A DNA stretch of 35,508 nucleotides from Winogradskyella aurantia. GTDB taxonomy: Bacteria; Bacteroidota; Bacteroidia; Flavobacteriales; Flavobacteriaceae. Numbering within the stretch: the first letter of the stretch is position 1; each line of letters begins with the position of its first letter. Of this stretch, positions 1 through 6,891 are shown in pieces. Position numbers and translations under genes: made by a program. The notes beneath the pieces were generated by a model that saw only the letters and a program-made list of their open reading frames with translations, ran no database searches and had not been told where the DNA came from. Location: contig NZ_NGJN01000010.1 of assembly GCF_002266855.1 (NCBI RefSeq), positions 1 to 35,508 of the forward strand, written 5' to 3'.

Positions 1-76
1 TTACCATTCCGAACAGAGTAGTTAAGCCCGTTAGCGCCGATGGTACTGCACTCGTGGGAGAGTAGGTCGCCGCCTT
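1..76 (+). rRNA. rrf: 5S ribosomal RNA, 3' part (5' end outside window)
   Basis: The first bases carry the conserved 5S segment with CCGAACAGAG and the late helix GTGGGAGAGTAGGTCGCCGCC. This is the loop C to 3'-end portion of bacterial 5S rRNA. The 5' part lies left of the window, so this is the tail of an rRNA operon transcribed rightward. The exact 3' end (about 74-78) is a judgement. A strong terminator follows at once. Confidence 0.93.
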
Positions 77-86
77 TCTTTGATAA

Positions 87-120
87 GGGCCCTTGCTGAT
101 AAAGCAGGGGCCCTTTTTTT
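87..120 (+). terminator. Intrinsic terminator of the rRNA operon
   Basis: An 11-bp stem (87-97 with 103-113, one G-U pair) closes a 5-base loop and is followed by seven T residues. It lies about ten bases after the 5S end and is the expected end of the rRNA transcript. Confidence 0.9.
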
Positions 121-178
121 GTTATCGAATCATACATTTAGGAAAGTAAAATAATTAATGCTAATTCTAATAGCTCAA

Positions 179-415
179 TTAATTCTTTTTAAACATACTT
201 TTCATTATGGTATTTATCCCAAGAAATAAAAATAAGATGGCCATAGCGCATAAAATAAGAGCTAGAATAAGTAAAGGTATATAAAGTGGTTTGTCACTAT
301 TGTCTAAGGCAAGATGCAGTAAAGTAGGACCAGTAAACATTAATAACAAGCAAATACCTAAACGTTTCAGTCCTTTTATCAAAATGTCTTTATCAGTTTT
401 ATGGTCTTCTTCCAT
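179..415 (-). CDS. Small two-helix membrane protein (DUF6095-like)
   Basis: This 78-residue protein has a charged N-terminus (about residues 1-16) and two hydrophobic helices (about 17-38 and 43-67), ending in a basic tail. I see no catalytic motif. It overlaps the end of murQ by 17 bases, so the two are very probably translationally coupled. Size, layout and position after murQ resemble the family named DUF6095 in Flavobacteriaceae. That assignment is from memory and unverified. A role at the inner membrane, perhaps linked to murein recycling, is inference from position alone. Confidence 0.75.
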   Translation of the reverse strand: MEEDHKTDKDILIKGLKRLGICLLLMFTGPTLLHLALDNSDKPLYIPLLILALILCAMAILFLFLGINTIMKSMFKKN

Positions 416-1214
416 ATTTAATGCTTTCTCTTACACTTTTATGTTCATCTAATAGCCTTGACGCTTCGCTCTCTGAAACCTTTAGTTCTTCCATTACCAT
501 TTTCACTCCTCTTTCAACAAGTTTATTATTACTTAATTGCATATCAACCATTTTATTTCCCTTAACACGTCCTAAGTGAATCATTGTGGTTGTGGTTATC
601 ATATTGAGAACTAATTTTTGAGCTGTGCCTGCTTTCATACGTGAGCTACCTGTTAAAAACTCAGGTCCAACAACGACAACAACAGGTATCTTTGCTGTAT
701 GGGCTAGAGGACTTTTGGCATTACAAGTAATACACCCCGTAAGTATGTTTTTTTCGTTGCATGCGATTAAGGCATTAATGACATAAGGCGTTGTACCTGA
801 GGCAGCTATGCCAATTACCACATCCTTAGAAGATATATTGTATTGTTTTAAATCGCTCCAACCTTGTGTTTTGGAATCTTCTGCATTTTCAACAGCTCTT
901 CTTATGGCCTTATCTCCACCAGCGATGAGTCCTATAACTAAATCATGAGAAACACCAAATGTAGGTGGGCATTCAGAAGCATCAAGAATTCCGAGCCTTC
1001 CACTAGTTCCTGCACCCATGTAGAATAATCGACCTCCATTTTTTAGTTTACTGATGACCGCGTTAGTCAAGGCTTCTATTTCTGGAAGAACTTTTTCTAC
1101 AGCTAAAGGAACGGTTTTATCTTCATTATTGATATTGGTAATAATCTCCTTAACCGTCATGTTATCGAGATTATCATAATTTGAATCCTGTTCTGTAGTC
1201 TTAATAAAATCCAT
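399..1214 (-). CDS. murQ: N-acetylmuramic acid 6-phosphate etherase
   Basis: MurQ cleaves the lactyl ether of MurNAc-6-phosphate to give GlcNAc-6-phosphate and D-lactate, a cytoplasmic step of peptidoglycan recycling. The 271-residue protein is a single SIS domain. It shows the sugar-phosphate loop GAGTSGRLG (68-75), the acidic active-site segment DASECPPTF (78-86, Glu81 being the expected general acid) and the family signature GPEFLTGSSRMKAGTAQK (183-200). It is slightly shorter than the E. coli enzyme (298) but looks complete. No MurNAc kinase or transporter gene adjoins it, so substrate supply must be encoded elsewhere. It shares a transcript with the small membrane gene downstream. Confidence 0.95.
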   Translation of the reverse strand: MDFIKTTEQDSNYDNLDNMTVKEIITNINNEDKTVPLAVEKVLPEIEALTNAVISKLKNGGRLFYMGAGTSGRLGILDASECPPTFGVSHDLVIGLIAGGDKAIRRAVENAEDSKTQGWSDLKQYNISSKDVVIGIAASGTTPYVINALIACNEKNILTGCITCNAKSPLAHTAKIPVVVVVGPEFLTGSSRMKAGTAQKLVLNMITTTTMIHLGRVKGNKMVDMQLSNNKLVERGVKMVMEELKVSESEASRLLDEHKSVRESIKYGRRP

Positions 1215-1277
1215 AGTTAAATGTAGTAATAAAATCTTTCACTAGAAGACCCTTATTTTGACAAGCAATGGCCTTTC

Positions 1278-2093
1278 TTATTCTACAGTATAAATTACCT
1301 CATCTACTTCTGAAAGACGAAAATATCCAAAAGGGAAATTATCCGGATTGGTTTGGTTTACACAATTACCTCTAACTGTAGCTGGCTGGGTCTCAAATGG
1401 TCCACCGCCTTCGTCACTTCCTTGCTGGAGTAGGATAAACATAAAATCATAAAAGCGACTCGAGACACCATAATTTCTTATAGTAACAACATCTCCTGCT
1501 TCTAAATCTTCCTCAGTATAAAACCCAAATATTTGATTGCCATCCGTGAATCTATCTTCGTAAACTTCTAGGGTAGGAACAACAGCTATATCACTAATAA
1601 ATTCAAAGAAGTAATAATTTTCAATATTTGCGGGATCAGTATAAAACGCTTTGAGTTCAATATCCTCACCGGAAAATCCACCATCGTTGTTTTGTTCTAC
1701 AAAATCGATTGGTACAACTGATTTTAAAGTTTCAGTTGCGGTATAAATCTCTTCTTCATAATTAATTGTCAACACATAGGTCTCATCAATAACCGGGACA
1801 AATGTATTATTCTTGTAAATGCCTGTATTACCATCCTCAACAAAATCAAAAACGTTATTATTTGAGTCAACAATCTGAACGATTGCGTCATTTGCTGGAG
1901 GCACTGTCTCATCGAAGAAGGGCGCCGACAGACTTAGTCGTATGGCTTGCTCGTTTCCTGCGGTGTTTTTGAACCAATTGATGGAGGCTTCTATAACTAA
2001 ACGAGGCTCAGCTTCATTTAAGTCAATATCAATGACATCTTCACAACTATAGAAGAAGCTAAAAGCAAAAATAAAAATTAGGACCTTCTTCAT
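1278..2093 (-). CDS. DUF4249 lipoprotein, partner of the TonB receptor
   Basis: The 271-residue protein begins with a lipoprotein signal whose cysteine is residue 17 (FFYSC), followed by acidic residues, as is common in outer-membrane-associated lipoproteins of this phylum. The body (about 18-270) fits the DUF4249 family: early PRLVIEASINWF-type segment and beta-rich repeats with a conserved tyrosine-rich strand near 155-165. The gene starts 3 bases after the TonB receptor gene ends, so both are co-transcribed. DUF4249 proteins are recurrent neighbours of TonB receptors in Bacteroidota. A SusD-like role as a surface lipoprotein feeding substrate to the receptor is inferred, and no substrate can be read from the sequence. 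Confidence 0.85.
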   Translation of the reverse strand: MKKVLIFIFAFSFFYSCEDVIDIDLNEAEPRLVIEASINWFKNTAGNEQAIRLSLSAPFFDETVPPANDAIVQIVDSNNNVFDFVEDGNTGIYKNNTFVPVIDETYVLTINYEEEIYTATETLKSVVPIDFVEQNNDGGFSGEDIELKAFYTDPANIENYYFFEFISDIAVVPTLEVYEDRFTDGNQIFGFYTEEDLEAGDVVTIRNYGVSSRFYDFMFILLQQGSDEGGGPFETQPATVRGNCVNQTNPDNFPFGYFRLSEVDEVIYTVE

Positions 2094-2096
2094 TTC

Positions 2097-4472
2097 TTAA
2101 AATTTAAAATTATAGGATACTGATGGTACTATGCCGAATATTGCCAACCTCAAAGCTTCATTAGTACCAGTCGTTCTGTTTTCTCTAAACTGGATATTTA
2201 CAGCGTTTTTTCGATTATAGATATTATAAATTCCAAATACCCATTCTCCCTTAAATGGTTTGGTACTTTCCGGATTTGGATTGTAATTTAATGAAAAGTC
2301 TAAACGGTGATAAGCCGGAAGCCTGCTAGAGTTTCTTGATTCAAAACTGGGAACTACTATGCCATTATATTCATATTGTCCATTGGGAAAGGTAGCAGCT
2401 AGACCGGTTTGAAAAATGAAATTTGAATTTAAGGACCACTTTTTATTGATTTCATAACTAGTTGTCAATGATATATCGTGTGTCTTGTCAAAGGGCGTAG
2501 CGTACCATTGGCCATTATTAATTCCTGTTTCTATAGCTGTTCTGCCTGGCGTTCTTTGTTCTGATCGAGATAAGGTATAGGAGAGCCAACCTTTTAATCG
2601 TCCTTCATTTTTTCTCAAAAGAAATTCCAACCCGTAGGCTCTAGCTTCTCCATTTAAAATCACTTGTTCAATAGCGTTATTTGCTATTAAATCTGCGCCG
2701 TCTATATAATCAATACGGTTTTGAATGGTCTTATAAAAGGCCTCAACTTCTAAAGAATACGTGTTGTCTTTAAAGTTTCTGAAATATCCCAAAGCTACTT
2801 GGTCTAATAACTGCGGTTGAATGAACTCTCCACTTGGCGCCCAGACATCAAGAGGTGTTGGGGAGTTGGTGTTAGATAGCAAGTGCAAATATTGGGACAT
2901 CCTATTATAACTTGCCTTTACAGATGATTTATCGTTTAACTGATAGGCCATTGATAGTCTTGGTTCTATATTGGTAAATGACTCTATAACGTCATTTCTG
3001 TTAAAACGTTCTGTACCAATTGGTTCTGCCTTCTCATAAACGCCTAATTCTTCATTAAAAATTACTGGATTATTATTTTCATATACGTTTTGTTCATCTT
3101 GTCCCAATCTATGGAAAGTGCTTAGCCGTGTACCGTAACTGATTGAAAATCGATTGCTCAATTGATGTTCGGCATCAATATAAATGGCATTTTCGAACGC
3201 GTATTTATCTATTAATTTAAACGGATTAATGCCTGAATCCGCGTTGTTAGGTTTAATATCTCCGGGATTGAACTTATAGTAAATACTATTTAAACCGTAT
3301 TCAAGCTTAAAGTTATTACTTATGTAGTGTTTGAAATCATACTTTACATTGAAATTTCGAATGCCAGATTCCCATTCAAACCCAACAAAGTTTAAGTCTA
3401 AACCGTAATAATAATCTGAATAGATTAAGGATAAATTGGAGAAAAGCTTATCGGAAAACAGGTGATTCCATCTAAAATTGACGACAGTATTTCCATATGT
3501 ATTCTCAAAACTATCTTGAATATTGAACACGTCTCTTCCAAAATAGCCAGAGAGGTAAATATTATTTCTGTCATTGAGTTTATAACTTAGTTTGGTATTT
3601 AAATCATAAAAGTAGGCCACATTGTCTAGATCGAACAATGGAAGGAAAAGATGCGCATAACTACTGCGACCACCAAACAAGAATGATCCCTTCTCTTTTT
3701 TAATAGGACCTTCAACCAACAATCTGCTTGACACCAATCCTATACCACCACTCATTTTAAATTGGTTACTGTTTCCTTCTTTTTGGTAAATATCCAGTAC
3801 TGATGATACGCGTCCACCATATTTTGCTGGAATACCACCCTTATATAATTTTAAATCCTTTATAGCATCGGGGTTAAACACAGAGAAAAAACCAAATAAA
3901 TGAGATGAATTAAAAATAAGAGCCTCATCTAATAGGATTAGGTTTTGGTCTGCTGCACCACCTCTTACATTAAATCCTGACGATCCTTCACCAGCATTAG
4001 TGACTCCAGGAAGTAGGATAATTGATTTTATTACATCGACTTCGCCTAAAACCACCGGCATATTTTTTATGGTTTTAATAGAAAGGGCATTGACACTCAT
4101 TTGAGGTTTTTTGATATTTAATCGTTCAACGTCTTCCTTAATAACAACTTCATCTAAACTTTCAGCCGACTCAATTAGCTTATAGTTTTTGCTGATATCT
4201 TGATTCAATAAAATAGTTTCTGTAATGGTTTTGAAGCCCAAGTAGCTAATTTGAATCTCATAAGTGCCTTCCGGAAGAGTTAAAGAGAAAAAACCATATT
4301 CATTGGTCACGGTCCCAGCTTGCGCTGCTGGTGCAACAATATTAACACCAATAAGGGTTTCGTTACTTTGATTGTCCGTTATAGTTCCACTCAAGGTAAA
4401 TCGTTCTTGAGCCTCTATAATTGTGTTCAGCAGGAAGGTGAAAATAAAAAGTCCAGCAAAGGATAATTTCAT
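2097..4472 (-). CDS. TonB-dependent outer-membrane receptor with N-terminal carboxypeptidase-like domain
   Basis: This 791-residue protein has a signal peptide (about 1-21) and then a carboxypeptidase regulatory-like Ig domain (about 25-100: LSGTITDNQSNETLIGVNI, ending LGFKTI). A plug domain follows (about 115-230, with GVTNAGEGSSGFNVRGG), then a 22-strand-type beta-barrel ending in an aromatic residue (SYNFKF). It would import a large or scarce substrate across the outer membrane using TonB energy. No SusD gene adjoins it. Its partner is the DUF4249 lipoprotein just downstream, so it belongs to the non-SusD class of Bacteroidota receptors. Substrate is unknown, and no FUR box or known riboswitch was recognised upstream. 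Confidence 0.93.
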   Translation of the reverse strand: MKLSFAGLFIFTFLLNTIIEAQERFTLSGTITDNQSNETLIGVNIVAPAAQAGTVTNEYGFFSLTLPEGTYEIQISYLGFKTITETILLNQDISKNYKLIESAESLDEVVIKEDVERLNIKKPQMSVNALSIKTIKNMPVVLGEVDVIKSIILLPGVTNAGEGSSGFNVRGGAADQNLILLDEALIFNSSHLFGFFSVFNPDAIKDLKLYKGGIPAKYGGRVSSVLDIYQKEGNSNQFKMSGGIGLVSSRLLVEGPIKKEKGSFLFGGRSSYAHLFLPLFDLDNVAYFYDLNTKLSYKLNDRNNIYLSGYFGRDVFNIQDSFENTYGNTVVNFRWNHLFSDKLFSNLSLIYSDYYYGLDLNFVGFEWESGIRNFNVKYDFKHYISNNFKLEYGLNSIYYKFNPGDIKPNNADSGINPFKLIDKYAFENAIYIDAEHQLSNRFSISYGTRLSTFHRLGQDEQNVYENNNPVIFNEELGVYEKAEPIGTERFNRNDVIESFTNIEPRLSMAYQLNDKSSVKASYNRMSQYLHLLSNTNSPTPLDVWAPSGEFIQPQLLDQVALGYFRNFKDNTYSLEVEAFYKTIQNRIDYIDGADLIANNAIEQVILNGEARAYGLEFLLRKNEGRLKGWLSYTLSRSEQRTPGRTAIETGINNGQWYATPFDKTHDISLTTSYEINKKWSLNSNFIFQTGLAATFPNGQYEYNGIVVPSFESRNSSRLPAYHRLDFSLNYNPNPESTKPFKGEWVFGIYNIYNRKNAVNIQFRENRTTGTNEALRLAIFGIVPSVSYNFKF

Positions 4473-4482
4473 CTAACAATTT

Positions 4483-4494
4483 TTTACTAAAGTA
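4483..4494 (-). promoter_or_regulatory. Promoter-like / operator-like element upstream of the TonB receptor
   Basis: TTTACTAAAGTA (plus strand) reads TACTTTAGTAAA on the receptor strand, a 7/8 match to the -7 element TAnnTTTG within the inverted repeat TTTACT-AA-AGTAAA (4483-4496). The same 12-mer occurs at the promoter of the upstream RNA candidate (5093-5104). It lies about 11 bases before the receptor ATG, so if it is the -7 box the leader is only a few bases long. Confidence 0.4.
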
Positions 4495-4587
4495 AAAAAC
4501 CTAAATTTTTAGTGAAGCCCTTTTAACGTAAGTTTAATCTTATTGGAAATAGAACCGATATTTATGGTTTCAGTTTCAAAAAAATTG

Positions 4588-4632
4588 AAAAAAAAAGCCA
4601 TATCACAGCAGTTAGACTGCGTTGACATGGCT
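4588..4632 (-). terminator. Intrinsic terminator of the RNA candidate
   Basis: On the minus strand a 17-base arm (4632-4616) pairs with 4612-4596 around a 3-base loop. There is one G-U pair and one 2-base internal mismatch. Nine T residues follow (4596-4588). It is one of the strongest terminators in the window and points away from rplS, toward the TonB receptor. Confidence 0.88.
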
Positions 4633-5092
4633 TCTATTGAAACAGTACTTACATGACTCGTTAGTTTTCACTAACTAGACCAGTGCTATTACACACTATC
4701 TTATTAAGTTCAAGCGTTTCTGCTCCAATTTTGAAACGGAAATATCCATCAAAATGTATTGACCTGATACTGTCCGTCTCTTAAGGTGTGTTTTTCTTGA
4801 TACCTCGTCTAGTAACCGCCGCTTACACGATTGATACCATCTTAGGTATTGCCTATCCTTTTCACAGTCACTTTCGATTCTGCTACTTTTTCAAGGCTTT
4901 TCACATGACATCACAAACCCTGCAAAACAAGGCAAATGAATTATGCTTCATGTCCAACTATACCTACTTGCCTACACAAGTCGCTCACTGAACTCAAAAA
5001 ACAACCTCAATAAATAAAGAACGTTACTTTACTAAGATTTAACACTAGTTCAAGATAATTCTTAAAACCAAACACTGTTTGTTGTTAAATCC
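4588..5092 (-). ncRNA. Candidate structured non-coding RNA, about 500 nt, family not recognised
   Basis: No convincing protein gene lies between the TonB receptor and rplS (765 bases). The minus strand has all parts of an RNA gene. The promoter is TTTG-19 bases-TACTTTAG, which predicts a start near 5090-5092. The RNA would begin with a three-way junction: outer helix GATTTAACA/TGTTAAATC (5083-5091 with 5036-5044) enclosing hairpins at 5069-5081 and 5050-5065. Inner elements are a hairpin ACTTG/CAAGT, a long irregular hairpin at 4733-4780, a 6-bp stem with a GAAA tetraloop at 4660-4675, and a possible long-range helix 4982-4995 with 4706-4716. A second helix (ACACAC/GTGTGT flanking 4733-4780) would make that one a pseudoknot or an alternative. 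It ends in a strong terminator. I found no RNase P P4 motif, no tmRNA tRNA-like end and no SRP tetraloop core. Function is unknown. Confidence 0.6.
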
Positions 5093-5096
5093 TTTA

Positions 5097-5127
5097 CTAA
5101 AGTACATTTTTGTTTTACGAATCCAAA
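5097..5127 (-). promoter_or_regulatory. Bacteroidota-type promoter of the RNA candidate
   Basis: On the minus strand TTTG (5127-5124), a 19-base spacer and TACTTTAG (5104-5097) match the Bacteroidota promoter TTTG-N19-21-TAnnTTTG with one mismatch. The predicted start, 6-7 bases downstream, coincides with the first base of the outer helix of the predicted three-way junction. Confidence 0.65.
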
Positions 5128-5189
5128 TTTTTTAACGATTTAGATATCCACATTTTATAAACCAAGGTTATTAACAAAAGTTAACAACT

Positions 5190-5220
5190 AAAAAAGCCCT
5201 CTGTACAGAGGGCTTTTTTA
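5190..5220. terminator. Terminator downstream of rplS (symmetrical)
   Basis: A perfect 20-base palindrome AGCCCTCTGTACAGAGGGCT (5195-5214) is flanked by A residues on the left and T residues on the right. It can therefore end transcripts in either direction. The gene it serves is rplS, ending 18 bases before on the minus strand. It separates rplS from the RNA candidate. Confidence 0.85.
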
Positions 5221-5237
5221 TAAGTGTTCGTGGAGAG

Positions 5238-5588
5238 TTATCTCCTAACTTCTTTAATTCTAGCTTTTTTACCAGTAAGTCCTCTGAAGTAAAATATTCG
5301 TGCTCTGCGCACTTTACCACGTTTGTTTACTTCAATTTTCTGTAAGGCAGGCAAGTTTACCGGGAATATGCGCTCAACACCAATGGTACCAGACATTTTA
5401 CGGATTGTAAATGTTTCTGTTGTTCCAGAACCTTTACGCTGCAAAACGACACCTTTAAAGAACTGAGTCCGTGTTTTACTTCCTTCCTTAATTTCATAAT
5501 AGACCGTAATGGTATCTCCAGCACTAAACTCTGGTAAGTCTTTTCTTGTTACAAATTCGTCTTGTACAAATTTTACTAAAGAATTCAT
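5238..5588 (-). CDS. rplS: 50S ribosomal protein L19
   Basis: The 116-residue protein matches L19 in length and sequence: N-terminal FSAGDTITVYYEIKEGSKTR, the central RTQFFKGVVLQRKGSG, the RKMSGTIGVERIFPVNLP segment and the basic tail LTGKKARIKEVRR. L19 sits at the 30S-50S interface of the large subunit. The gene follows trmD on the same strand, the trmD-rplS order known from many bacteria. It has its own consensus promoter in the 147-base gap, so it can be made independently of trmD. rpsP and rimM, often in this operon elsewhere, are absent here. Confidence 0.97.
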   Translation of the reverse strand: MNSLVKFVQDEFVTRKDLPEFSAGDTITVYYEIKEGSKTRTQFFKGVVLQRKGSGTTETFTIRKMSGTIGVERIFPVNLPALQKIEVNKRGKVRRARIFYFRGLTGKKARIKEVRR

Positions 5589-5659
5589 AATTTAGTTTTT
5601 AATGATTGTTCTAAACCAACATTCACGATTTTCGCCAGAGGTTAATCTAAAAGAGGGTG

Positions 5660-5689
5660 CAAAGATAGATATTAATTAAAAATGCGCAA
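5660..5689 (-). promoter_or_regulatory. Consensus Bacteroidota promoter of rplS, with a leader of about 65 nt
   Basis: On the minus strand TTG (5689-5687), exactly 19 bases, then TATCTTTG (5667-5660), a full match to TAnnTTTG. Transcription should start near 5653, leaving a leader of about 65 bases. The leader contains complementary TTAACC and GGTTTA segments that could form a stem, possibly an L19 autoregulatory site. Confidence 0.75.
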
Positions 5690-5735
5690 CGATTTATTGA
5701 TATTTTTATGTCCTGATAAACTCCGTATAAAGAAC

Positions 5736-6413
5736 TTAATCTTTAAGTAAATCCGGTCGCCGTTCTTGCGTTCTCTTATAGGCTTGATCTTCTCTCCATT
5801 TTTCAATTTCAGGGAAATTGCCACTAAATAAAATTTCAGGTACTGTGATACCCTTATATATGCGCGGTCTAGTGTAAATAGGTGGTGCCAACAAATTATC
5901 TTGAAAGGAATCTGTTAGGGCTGATGTTTCATTGCCAAGTACACCGGGAATTAAACGAATTACGGCATCGCATAGAACAGCGGCAGCCAATTCACCGCCA
6001 GACAATACGTAATCGCCTATGGATATTTCCTTGGTAACAAACATGTCGCGTACGCGTTGATCCACACCTTTATAGTGGCCACAGAGAATTATAATATTCT
6101 CATTTAATGATATCTGATTGGTTATCCCTTGGTTTAATTGTTCACCATCTGGTGTCATATAAATTACCTCATCATAATGTCGTTCTCCCTTAAGTTTTGA
6201 AATACATTTATCAATAGGCTCTATTAGCATTACCATACCTGCTCCTCCACCAAATTGGTAGTCGTCAACCGATTTGTAATTATCTGTTGCATAATCTCTT
6301 AAATTATGAAAATGGACCTCGACTAATTGGGCTTCAATAGCACGTTTTAAAATGGAAGCTTCAAACGGACTTTTTAAAAGTTCCGGTAATACGGTTATAA
6401 TGTCTATGCGCAT
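5736..6413 (-). CDS. trmD: tRNA (guanine-37-N1)-methyltransferase
   Basis: TrmD methylates N1 of G37 in tRNAs with a G36, preventing +1 frameshifts. It is a SPOUT (trefoil-knot) enzyme acting as a dimer. The protein shows the canonical start [21 protein letters not shown] (54-63), the knot loops [12 protein letters not shown] and [12 protein letters not shown], and the C-terminal [11 protein letters not shown] start at 6413 (225 residues). The frame stays open 7 codons further to 6434, but that ATG lies inside the probable -7 promoter element (6432-6439), and the family begins with MRIDI. Upstream of rplS on the same strand. Confidence 0.97.
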   Translation of the reverse strand: MRIDIITVLPELLKSPFEASILKRAIEAQLVEVHFHNLRDYATDNYKSVDDYQFGGGAGMVMLIEPIDKCISKLKGERHYDEVIYMTPDGEQLNQGITNQISLNENIIILCGHYKGVDQRVRDMFVTKEISIGDYVLSGGELAAAVLCDAVIRLIPGVLGNETSALTDSFQDNLLAPPIYTRPRIYKGITVPEILFSGNFPEIEKWREDQAYKRTQERRPDLLKD

Positions 6414-6431
6414 GGTAAGGTTTGTTGGTTG

Positions 6432-6439
6432 CAAAGATA
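6432..6439 (-). promoter_or_regulatory. -7 element of the trmD promoter
   Basis: TATCTTTG on the minus strand is a full match to TAnnTTTG. Transcription would start near 6425, about 12 bases before the chosen ATG at 6413. I see no clear TTG box 19-21 bases upstream. Confidence 0.6.
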
Positions 6440-6493
6440 ATTCAATTCGCTAAACTTAAACCACTATCCCTTAGTATGGAAATTGCTTGTACT

Positions 6494-6832
6494 CTATTGC
6501 TTTTGCTGATTTATCACTTCTAAACGATTGGCCCTCATGTATAAAAATAATGGGAAACTGAAGGCGATGGCGATTAGAAAGGTTAAAGGGATTACTACCC
6601 ACCAATATTTTATCTTAAGTTTTAAGGATTCATAGGTCATCCAAATTAAAAAAGTAATTGCAACGACAGAAATATCGGCTGAAATCGACTTTGCAGGAAA
6701 AGTGGTATTGGTCTGGTCAATGAAATTCCAAATAGACGTGTCTTGAACCGACAAGTAAAACTGGATATTATAGTACCAGGTAAGCACAAGCCCTAAAATG
6801 GCCAATAGAATGTAGATATATTTAAACTTCAT
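6494..6832 (-). CDS. DUF2834 integral membrane protein
   Basis: This 112-residue protein has three predicted membrane helices (about 5-25, 50-70, 77-97) and a short polar tail. The fit is to DUF2834: an N-terminal helix followed by WYYNIQFYLSV, the central VVAITFLIWMTYE, and a third helix with FSFPLFLYMR. Family function is unknown. The start codon (6830-6832) directly abuts the T-run of a terminator-like hairpin, leaving no room for a ribosome binding site. Expression may therefore depend on readthrough or on a promoter within the hairpin (TATAATTG, 6850-6843, a 7/8 match to the -7 consensus). Confidence 0.8.
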   Translation of the reverse strand: MKFKYIYILLAILGLVLTWYYNIQFYLSVQDTSIWNFIDQTNTTFPAKSISADISVVAITFLIWMTYESLKLKIKYWWVVIPLTFLIAIAFSFPLFLYMRANRLEVINQQKQ

Positions 6833-6859
6833 AAAAAAACCGCAATTATAAAATTACGG
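6833..6859 (-). terminator. Terminator-like hairpin abutting the DUF2834 start codon
   Basis: On the minus strand CCGTAATT (6859-6852) pairs with AATTGCGG (6847-6840) around loop TTAT. Seven T residues follow (6839-6833) and then immediately the ATG at 6832. It can end the transcript of the coiled-coil gene upstream and may act as an attenuator for the DUF2834 gene. Confidence 0.6.
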
Positions 6860-6891
6860 AATTTAGAACATTTTTATAGGTCATTTATTGA

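Noticed and set aside
4571..4596. Repeat-like A-rich stretch before the terminator as a separate element
   Set aside because: It is explained by the T-run of the terminator plus AT-rich spacer.
4788..4991. A 67-codon open frame on the plus strand in the 4473-5237 gap
   Set aside because: Its composition is not protein-like (no family resemblance, many aromatic and His residues from AT/TTC runs). It lies antisense to a region with promoter, helices and terminator on the other strand.
4588..5092. RNase P RNA, tmRNA, 6S RNA, SRP RNA or cobalamin riboswitch as identity of the RNA candidate
   Set aside because: The RNase P core (GAGGAAAGTCC and ACAGAA), the tmRNA tRNA-like 3' end, the SRP GGAA loop core and the B12 box are not found. 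A very divergent member cannot be excluded by eye.
5140..5155. DnaA-box-like TATCCACA near 5144
   Set aside because: A single near-match without neighbours in an AT-rich spacer is expected by chance.
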